DNA from: Syntrophaceae bacterium UBA4778
Lineage (GTDB): Bacteria; Desulfobacterota; Syntrophia; Syntrophales; UBA4778
Direction: 5' to 3'
DNA length: 8,842 nt
Assembly: GCA_002403175.1 (NCBI GenBank)
Contig: DHHG01000132.1
Coordinates: 1,234-10,075, forward strand
The notes beneath the pieces were generated by a model. That model was not told the origin of the DNA and did no database searches. It saw only the letters and a program-made list of their open reading frames with translations. Position numbers and translations under genes: made by a program. Of the stretch, positions 1 through 4,889 are shown in pieces; the stretch's first letter is position 1; the number at the start of each line of letters is the position of its first letter.

Positions 1-1257
1 ATCTCTCCACTTACAGTGGGATACTTTAAAACCGATGATGACCGGATTCTATTCAATATGTACGTCAAACATTTTGAAGATTACATCGGTCCCGATGGCT
101 TGCCGCTGTCCTTAGAAGTTGCCGGTCCCCGTAGATTCATCTATTTCGATCCTTCGAAAGCGAAAGCTGCAATCGTAACCTGCGGTGGATTATCTCCAGG
201 TCTCAATGATGTCATCAGGGCCTTGGTGCTTGAACTTTATCACAGGTATTCGGTTAAAAATATTCTCGGCATAAGGCATGGATTCCAGGGGCTCATTCCC
301 AAGTACGGCCATGAGGTTCTTCCTCTGAATCCTGATGTTGTAAACAACATACATTCGCAAGGAGGAACCATTCTTTCCTCATCCCGAGGCAAGCAGGATA
401 TAGGGGAAATGGTCGATGCGCTCGAACGTATGAACATATCCCTTTTTTTTGTAATAGGTGGCGATGGGACGATGAGGGGAGCAGAGCTCATTACCGAGGA
501 AATATCGAGGAGGAATCTTAAAATCAGTGTGATTGGTATTCCCAAGACCATCGACAACGATATGGCTCTCATTCAAAAGAGTTTCGGTTTTGATACCGCT
601 ATTTCAGAATCAGTCAAAGCCATCCAGTGCGCCCATGTTGAATCCAAGGGCGCGCCGAATGGAATCGGCCTGATCAAACTTATGGGACGGCAGTCAGGCC
701 ATATCGCTGCATTTTCTGCTTTGGCACTTGCCGATGTTAATTTTGTACTCATCCCTGAAGTTCCTTTTGATATGGATGGAGAGAAAGGTCTCCTCAGAGT
801 TTTAGAAGACCGTTTGAAGGAGCGGGGGCATGCGGTTATTATTGTGGCGGAAGGTGCCGGGCAGAATTTCTTCCGTACCAAGGGCAAGCCAGAAACAGAT
901 GCATCGGGAAATATCAAACTTTTCGATATCGGAACTTATCTGAAAAAGAAAATCGAAAATTATTTTAAAAAAACCGGATTGGAAATCAATCTCAAATATT
1001 TCGATCCAAGTTATATAATCCGCAGTGTCCCTGCCAATGCAAGCGACAGTTTATATTGCGGCGCCCTTGCCAATTATGCCGTCCACGCAGCCATGGCCGG
1101 TAAAACAGGAATGGTAGTAGGTGTATTCAACGATGTCTATGTACACCTTCCCTTGGGAGCGGTGGCTTCCAAAAGAAAGACGGTTGATCCGGAGGGTAAC
1201 ATATGGATGCAGGTTTTGGAGACCACGGGGCAACCACAATCCATGGTGAATTCATAA
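1..1257 (+). CDS. pfkA: ATP-dependent 6-phosphofructokinase, 5'-partial
   Basis: This enzyme phosphorylates fructose 6-phosphate to fructose 1,6-bisphosphate in cytoplasmic glycolysis. The reading frame is open to base 1. A GTG at 16 could start a 413-residue protein, but it has no ribosome binding site, and the residues before it (ISPLT) look like continued family sequence, so the true start is probably outside the window. Counting from that GTG: nucleotide-site loop TCGGLSPGLN at 55-64, GGDGT at 148-152, catalytic PKTIDND at 176-182, substrate-binding MGR at 223-225 and PEVPF at 247-251. The Gly in GGDG is the ATP-type residue, whereas the Lys in PKTIDND is typical of PPi enzymes. This combination marks the plant/trypanosome-like group (often called clade X), whose characterised members use ATP. 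The C-terminal half also resembles the plant enzymes (NLKYFDPSYIIRSVPANASD). The family is certain; ATP use is inferred from the motif. Confidence 0.95.
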   Translation: MSPLTVGYFKTDDDRILFNMYVKHFEDYIGPDGLPLSLEVAGPRRFIYFDPSKAKAAIVTCGGLSPGLNDVIRALVLELYHRYSVKNILGIRHGFQGLIPKYGHEVLPLNPDVVNNIHSQGGTILSSSRGKQDIGEMVDALERMNISLFFVIGGDGTMRGAELITEEISRRNLKISVIGIPKTIDNDMALIQKSFGFDTAISESVKAIQCAHVESKGAPNGIGLIKLMGRQSGHIAAFSALALADVNFVLIPEVPFDMDGEKGLLRVLEDRLKERGHAVIIVAEGAGQNFFRTKGKPETDASGNIKLFDIGTYLKKKIENYFKKTGLEINLKYFDPSYIIRSVPANASDSLYCGALANYAVHAAMAGKTGMVVGVFNDVYVHLPLGAVASKRKTVDPEGNIWMQVLETTGQPQSMVNS

Positions 1258-1286
1258 ACTAATTTCATACATTTCGAAAAGAAAGC

Positions 1287-1315
1287 TTGCATTTTCAAAA
1301 AGGATTGATTAGAAA
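1287..1315 (+). promoter_or_regulatory. Candidate sigma70 promoter of rpmB
   Basis: TTGCAT (1287-1292) and TAGAAA (1310-1315) are separated by 17 bp in the 90-bp gap between the phosphofructokinase gene and rpmB. The -10 box matches four of six consensus positions and the -35 box three. Transcription would start near 1322, giving a leader of about 26 nt that still contains the ribosome binding site. There is no terminator between the two genes, so read-through from upstream is also possible. This is weak evidence from consensus matching only. Confidence 0.25.
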
Positions 1316-1347
1316 AGGAGTTCACTTTTTAAAAGAGGAGATTGATC

Positions 1348-1545
1348 ATGTCCCGAGTTTGTGACGTATGCGGCAAGGGCCCTGTCGTCGGCAACAGCGT
1401 CAGCCATGCCAATAACAAAACCAGTAAAACTTGGTATCCGAATCTGCAAAAGATGAGGATTGTAAATGAAAAAACGGGATCTTCGAAGAGGATGAAGGTA
1501 TGTACGAGATGCCTTCGGTCAGGCTTCGTTAAAAAAGCTTCTTAA
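1348..1545 (+). CDS. rpmB: 50S ribosomal protein L28, zinc-binding (four-Cys) form
   Basis: L28 is a small protein of the large ribosomal subunit. This 65-residue copy carries the family hallmarks VSHANNKT (18-25) and WYPNLQK (29-35), and two cysteine pairs, Cys5/Cys8 and Cys52/Cys55. These form the zinc-ribbon ('C+') version of L28, which some bacteria replace under zinc limitation with a cysteine-free paralogue. A longer reading from TTG at 1342 is possible, but AGAGGAG at 1334-1340 sits 7 nt before the ATG at 1348, so that ATG is the start. The gene ends with TAA and is followed within about 20 bp by a strong terminator, so the transcript probably ends here. No zinc-regulator site is recognisable upstream. 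Confidence 0.97.
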   Translation: MSRVCDVCGKGPVVGNSVSHANNKTSKTWYPNLQKMRIVNEKTGSSKRMKVCTRCLRSGFVKKAS

Positions 1546-1562
1546 GGATCTTTTTTAAGATT

Positions 1563-1603
1563 TTAATAAAAGCCGATCGGGATCTCTGATCGGCTTTTAT
1601 TAA
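1563..1603. terminator. Bidirectional rho-independent terminator
   Basis: A perfect 16-bp inverted repeat (TTAATAAAAGCCGATC at 1563-1578, its complement at 1588-1603) surrounds a 9-nt loop. The core GCCGATC/GATCGGC is GC-rich, and each outer arm supplies an A-rich side and a T-rich side, so it can end rpmB transcription from the left and the minus-strand pair from the right. It lies exactly between the convergent stop codons at 1545 and 1614. Confidence 0.9.
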
Positions 1604-1613
1604 TTATTCTTTA

Positions 1614-2051
1614 TTAATTATCCCTTTGCGGTCCATTCGGCGCATTGCCGCTGATATTCATTTTCTTGAGATCTGAAAGCTTTATTTGAAATACTCCCTG
1701 CCGGGTTCGTCCATAGGCTCTCTTACTTTTATTCAGAATAACTGATGCCTGTGAGCCATCCTTGAGTTGGACATCTCCGATTAGATCATTATTGTTCATT
1801 CGGAACACGATATTTCTTATCTTTTCAAAATCAATTGCTAAAAGGCCTCCTCCCCGCCTGCCCTCGATATATGTATTTCCTTCAATGCTGGCATCTGTGC
1901 ATTCCGTTATTACATCCAGCTGATCCACATAGGTAACCAGGAATTTTTTGGCGGGTTTTGGTATTTTATCCGCAGGTGTTTCAGACAGACTGCCCATCGC
2001 AAGCAATATCGGAGAAATAGCCAAAAGCAGCAAGAACCCTTTTAATCTCAT
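1614..2051 (-). CDS. Exported beta-rich protein of unknown function with internal duplication
   Basis: I do not recognise a named family. The 145-residue protein starts with a clear Sec signal (MRLKG then a hydrophobic run to about residue 19, likely cleavage after AMG or shortly after). No lipobox Cys is present, so it is probably periplasmic. The mature part is short beta strands and loops. Two segments repeat: residues 64-83 and 114-133 share the pattern G-R-x4-G-hydrophobic-hydrophobic-x-I-x-hydrophobic-x2-[IL]-[RK]-x-[IM]. An ATG at 2063 is in frame, but GGAG at 2057-2060 lies 5-6 nt before the ATG at 2051 and overlaps the first ATG, so 2051 is preferred. It lies 20 bp behind the DUF4911-like gene and is probably cotranscribed with it. 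The coding-gene call is firm; the function is unknown. Confidence 0.8.
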   Translation of the reverse strand: MRLKGFLLLLAISPILLAMGSLSETPADKIPKPAKKFLVTYVDQLDVITECTDASIEGNTYIEGRRGGGLLAIDFEKIRNIVFRMNNNDLIGDVQLKDGSQASVILNKSKRAYGRTRQGVFQIKLSDLKKMNISGNAPNGPQRDN

Positions 2052-2071
2052 CACAATCTCCATTTAAGCAT

Positions 2072-2275
2072 TCAGATTTTCTCGAATGCTATTTCTTTTG
2101 ACAACTGGTTTAGTAATATTTCCATTTCATCCTTAAAATGCGGCATAACAAAGAGCTTGACAACAGCCCCTTTTTTATCAATAGTCGTCGCCGTCACCAT
2201 TCCTTCATATCCTTCAAGGATAAACTGCATATAGGCTATATCTTTTTTATTTATTTTAATATCATATTCCAGCAT
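2072..2275 (-). CDS. DUF4911-like small cytoplasmic protein
   Basis: This 67-residue protein, without signal peptide or membrane segment, resembles the DUF4911 family of short conserved proteins: a start like 'YMQFILEGYEGM', a strand ending in TTID, a hydrophobic strand AVVKLFVMP, then an acidic/amphipathic C-terminal helix (KDEMEILLNQLSKEI). This predicts a small alpha-beta fold with no visible catalytic residues. The family has no established function that I know. A TTG at 2290 would add five residues, but the ATG at 2275 is preceded by a GGAA sequence at acceptable spacing and is the likelier start. It is first in a two-gene minus-strand unit with the exported protein (20 bp apart) and is divergent from recJ. 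Family assignment is from remembered sequence character, not a search. Confidence 0.8.
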   Translation of the reverse strand: MLEYDIKINKKDIAYMQFILEGYEGMVTATTIDKKGAVVKLFVMPHFKDEMEILLNQLSKEIAFEKI

Positions 2276-2305
2276 AAAAGTTGTTTCCAAATTTCAAGTA
2301 AAAAG

Positions 2306-2334
2306 CATATAAATCATAGAAACTGATTTAACAA
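2306..2334 (-). promoter_or_regulatory. Candidate promoter of the DUF4911-like/exported protein unit
   Basis: On the minus strand, TTGTTA (2334-2329) and TATATG (2311-2306) are 17 bp apart, each matching four of six sigma70 consensus positions. Transcription would begin near 2299, about 24 nt before the ATG at 2275. A competing -35, TTGACC at 2355-2350, lies further upstream with a poorer -10 (TTAAAT, 18 bp away). The 133-bp divergent gap must also hold the recJ promoter, which I could not identify with confidence. Confidence 0.3.
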
Positions 2335-2408
2335 GAAATAATTTGAAACGGTCAACACTTCCGTTTTGCCACAACGAATGACCGCCTGACCATTTTTTGG
2401 ATAAAGCT

Positions 2409-4160
2409 ATGTCTCACGTGCATGCGGATTGCCCGTTTCCGACAACCAGATGGAAGCATCCACAGGTGAATCGCTCCTTTCAAGAGCTCCTTTCCCATGA
2501 GCTTCGAATTCATCCTATTGTCTCTCAAATACTCGTTAATCGCTCAATTGTTTCTCCAGATGATGCACGCAGATATTTATCACCCTCACTATCCGATCTC
2601 CACAATCCTTTTCTAATGAAAGATATGAAGGAAGGAGTTTCACGCCTGATCAAAGCCATCCACGAAAACGAAAAAATTGTCATTTACGGCGACTATGATG
2701 TCGATGGAATAACTTCTGTTGTTATCCTTTTTAAATTCTTAAGAATTCTCGATGCGACTGTTTCCTATCGCATCCCCGATCGATTCCGCGAGGGCTACAG
2801 CCTTAACAGACAGGCCATTGATGAAATGAAAGGGATTGGAACATCGTTAATCATAACAGTCGATTGTGGCACCTCCGATTACGATCACATACGTTATGCA
2901 AGCTCCCTCGGAATGGATTCCATTATCCTGGATCATCATGAGATACCTGACAAGGTTCCATCGGCATCCGCTGTGGTTAATACAAATCGGAGCGATTGTC
3001 GTTTCCCTTTTAAGCGATTGGCAGGAGTCGGTATTGTTTTCAATTTTCTTATCGCGCTTCGAGCAACATTGAGAGAAGAAGGATATTGGACCGATCGGAC
3101 ATATCCCAATCTGAGGTCTTATCTTGATCTCGTTGCGCTCGGCACCATAGGCGATATATCTCAGTTGACAGAGGATAACAGGATTTTTGCCAAAATCGGT
3201 CTGGACTTGATCAATGAGGATAAGAATATTGGGATCAGAGCGCTTAAAGACATCAGCGGATTGAAAAATCAGATTATCGGTGCGGGTTCCGCTTCTTACA
3301 ATCTCATTCCACGTCTCAATGCCGCCGGCCGGATTGCTTCTGCAGATGACGCCGTTAGACTTCTATTGACAGATGATTTGGCGGAAGCAAAGTCGATTGC
3401 CAGAAAGCTTGATGCGTTCAATTTGGAGCGCCAGGGCATGGAAAGGAAAATTGTTGAACAGATTTTAACCGAAATTGAGACAACCAAAGTACTCGAAAAA
3501 TACCGATCCCTTATCTTTTCCTCAAACGAATGGCATCCTGGGGTAATAGGAATCGTGGCATCCCGATTGGTAGAAATGTTCTACCGCCCTGCCATTCTAA
3601 TCAGCTTAAAAGACGGGATCGGAAAGGGTTCCGGGAGAAGTATATCGGAATTCAATCTGCATAACGGATTAAGCAAATGCCAATCACTTCTCATCTCTCA
3701 TGGAGGACATCGATTTGCAGCCGGACTATCCATCAAAGAGGAACATATAGACACCTTTAGAATCATTTTTGACAAATACCTTGAACAGGAAGTTAGTCCG
3801 GATTTATTTTTTCCGGAAACAATTATTGATGCCCAATGCTCTTTGAGCGACATTTCCCATGACCTCATTTCTCAAATTGAATTTCTTGCCCCATTTGGAA
3901 ATAAGAATCCTGAGCCGGTACTCTGTACCGGCAATGTGAAAGTCGGAAGATCTTCAGTCGTCGGTAAAAATCACCTCGCAATGAAATTTTCTGCTGACGG
4001 GACTTACCGTAATTCCATATGGTTCAATAAAGGACACCTGAATAACAAACTGACAGAATCCTCTTTCGATATCGCTTTTACACCGCAATTGAATAACTGG
4101 AATGGTGTTACGAATGTTCAATTAAAAATCAAAGACATGGCCATTTCCAATTCCCGATAA
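2409..4160 (+). CDS. recJ: Single-stranded-DNA-specific exonuclease RecJ
   Basis: RecJ degrades single-stranded DNA 5' to 3' in recombination, base excision and mismatch repair. Counting from the ATG at 2409 (583 residues): N-terminal segment with LVNRSI; DHH domain with DYDVDG at 95-100, DCGTS at 152-156, DHHE at 175-178 and LGTIGD ending at Asp249; RLNAAGRI near 302-309; DHHA1 domain with GSGRS at 407-411 and GGH at 432-434; a C-terminal OB-like region with APFGNKNPEPVL. All metal-binding Asp and His positions that I can identify are intact. Motif IV has Gly where Ala is usual (GTIGD instead of GT-A-D). A TTG start at 2397 would add four residues; GGA at 2399-2401 lies 7 nt before the ATG and favours 2409. 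The length is typical. Its stop is only 3 bp from a palindromic repeat element. Confidence 0.96.
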   Translation: MSHVHADCPFPTTRWKHPQVNRSFQELLSHELRIHPIVSQILVNRSIVSPDDARRYLSPSLSDLHNPFLMKDMKEGVSRLIKAIHENEKIVIYGDYDVDGITSVVILFKFLRILDATVSYRIPDRFREGYSLNRQAIDEMKGIGTSLIITVDCGTSDYDHIRYASSLGMDSIILDHHEIPDKVPSASAVVNTNRSDCRFPFKRLAGVGIVFNFLIALRATLREEGYWTDRTYPNLRSYLDLVALGTIGDISQLTEDNRIFAKIGLDLINEDKNIGIRALKDISGLKNQIIGAGSASYNLIPRLNAAGRIASADDAVRLLLTDDLAEAKSIARKLDAFNLERQGMERKIVEQILTEIETTKVLEKYRSLIFSSNEWHPGVIGIVASRLVEMFYRPAILISLKDGIGKGSGRSISEFNLHNGLSKCQSLLISHGGHRFAAGLSIKEEHIDTFRIIFDKYLEQEVSPDLFFPETIIDAQCSLSDISHDLISQIEFLAPFGNKNPEPVLCTGNVKVGRSSVVGKNHLAMKFSADGTYRNSIWFNKGHLNNKLTESSFDIAFTPQLNNWNGVTNVQLKIKDMAISNSR

Positions 4161-4163
4161 CCT

Positions 4164-4355
4164 CTAACAGGTTGTTCACCGGGAGCGCATTGCCGTAGAC
4201 AGGCGCAATCATGTTTCATTGTTTTTAGTGCCTTGCCGGAAAAAGCCGAAGGCTTTACAAAATGCTCAGATGCAAGGCATCGCGCTTGTCCCGGGTTCTT
4301 TCGGGGAGATCCGAAGCGTAACGCAGCAGAAGAGCGTTTTTCAACAGCCTGCTAG
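4164..4355. repeat. Nested palindromic repeat element (MITE/REP-like candidate)
   Basis: A non-coding 192-bp block has imperfect terminal inverted repeats, CTAACAGGTTGTTCA (4164-4178) against the complement of TCAACAGCCTGCTAG (4341-4355), 12 of 15 matching. Inside lie further nested pairs: CCGGGAGCGC (4179-4188) with GCGCT and CCCGG (4282-4294, 3-nt bulge), TGCCTTGC (4229-4236) with GCAAGGCA (4272-4279), and a central hairpin AAAGCC-gaa-GGCTTT (4242-4256). A side hairpin TTCGG/CCGAA lies at 4300-4315. Together these can fold into one long branched hairpin. No convincing target-site duplication and no transposase are visible. The right end resembles a repeat I recall from deltaproteobacterial genomes, but copy number cannot be judged from one window. 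It may also act as a transcription barrier behind recJ. Confidence 0.6.
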
Positions 4356-4373
4356 ATCAGTAGCTCCCGATTC

Positions 4374-4402
4374 TGGACAGTAAATAGCTCTTCTGTTATA
4401 AA
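4374..4402 (+). promoter_or_regulatory. Sigma70-type promoter with extended -10
   Basis: TGGACA (4374-4379, five of six consensus) is followed after 17 bp by TATAAA (4397-4402, five of six), with a TG dinucleotide at 4394-4395 forming an extended -10. It lies just downstream of the palindromic repeat and would start a transcript near 4409, a very short leader of about 14 nt before the ATG at 4423. It is the best consensus promoter I found in the window. Confidence 0.6.
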
Positions 4403-4422
4403 TTTAATTTTAGAGCTGGAAC

Positions 4423-4872
4423 ATGAAATACAAACTTCTTCTTATTCTTTTTTTTATATCGTTGGGATTGTCAGGACAGGATTGTTCCATAGCCGGAAAT
4501 AACTTTGATTGGGATCCATTTAAAACGGATAATTTATTGTACCGCCCTTATCAGAATCTGCCTGCTTTCGACGATGATCTTGCAGACTCCAATTTTCTCC
4601 TAGAAAATAATAATCATATGAATAATCCAAAATCCTCCCCTTCAATAAGCGAACAGTTTCAGCTTAGCATCAATATGTTAAAATTCAGAATATCACGTTA
4701 TGCGACCAACCTGGATCGTGATCGCAGCATACGGGAATCCGATATGGAAAAACAAAGAGGAAGTCTGGTTCAATCCCTTCCTTCCAAACTTCAGGGGTCT
4801 TCCTTTCAGGAGAGATTCGAAGTGATCGGAAAGGTTTTTGAGCCTAATCTAAACCTCAGCATTGAATTTTAA
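4423..4872 (+). CDS. Small exported protein of unknown function
   Basis: I do not recognise this 149-residue protein. Residues 1-18 form a Sec signal (MKYK then a strongly hydrophobic run), probably cleaved near LSG/QDC or SIA/G; the Cys at 21 is not in a proper lipobox. The mature region is polar, rich in Asn, Asp and Ser at 25-75, then a charged probably helical part (about 80-110), and a C-terminal tail NLNLSIEF with alternating hydrophobic residues and terminal Phe, as in BAM-recognised outer-membrane proteins. GAG at 4413-4415 is a weak ribosome binding site. The gene has its own promoter, sits directly behind the repeat, and converges on the UPF0182 gene with a 17-bp gap. The signal peptide and promoter argue that it is real; location beyond the inner membrane is inferred, and the function is unknown. 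Confidence 0.7.
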   Translation: MKYKLLLILFFISLGLSGQDCSIAGNNFDWDPFKTDNLLYRPYQNLPAFDDDLADSNFLLENNNHMNNPKSSPSISEQFQLSINMLKFRISRYATNLDRDRSIRESDMEKQRGSLVQSLPSKLQGSSFQERFEVIGKVFEPNLNLSIEF

Positions 4873-4889
4873 ATCCTCTTACTTTCGTT

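Noticed and set aside
443..450. Run of eight T within the phosphofructokinase coding region, possibly a slippage site or sequencing error
   Set aside because: The frame reads through as SLFFVIGGDGT, exactly as the family expects, so no frameshift is needed.
240..917. Minus-strand open frames inside the phosphofructokinase gene
   Set aside because: The plus strand encodes an unmistakable family protein with all motifs; the opposite frames show no recognisable protein character.
4161..4422. Possible small RNA gene or riboswitch between recJ and the secreted protein
   Set aside because: The structure there is better explained as a repeat element with terminal inverted repeats; no known riboswitch core, tRNA or promoter-terminator pair is visible within it.
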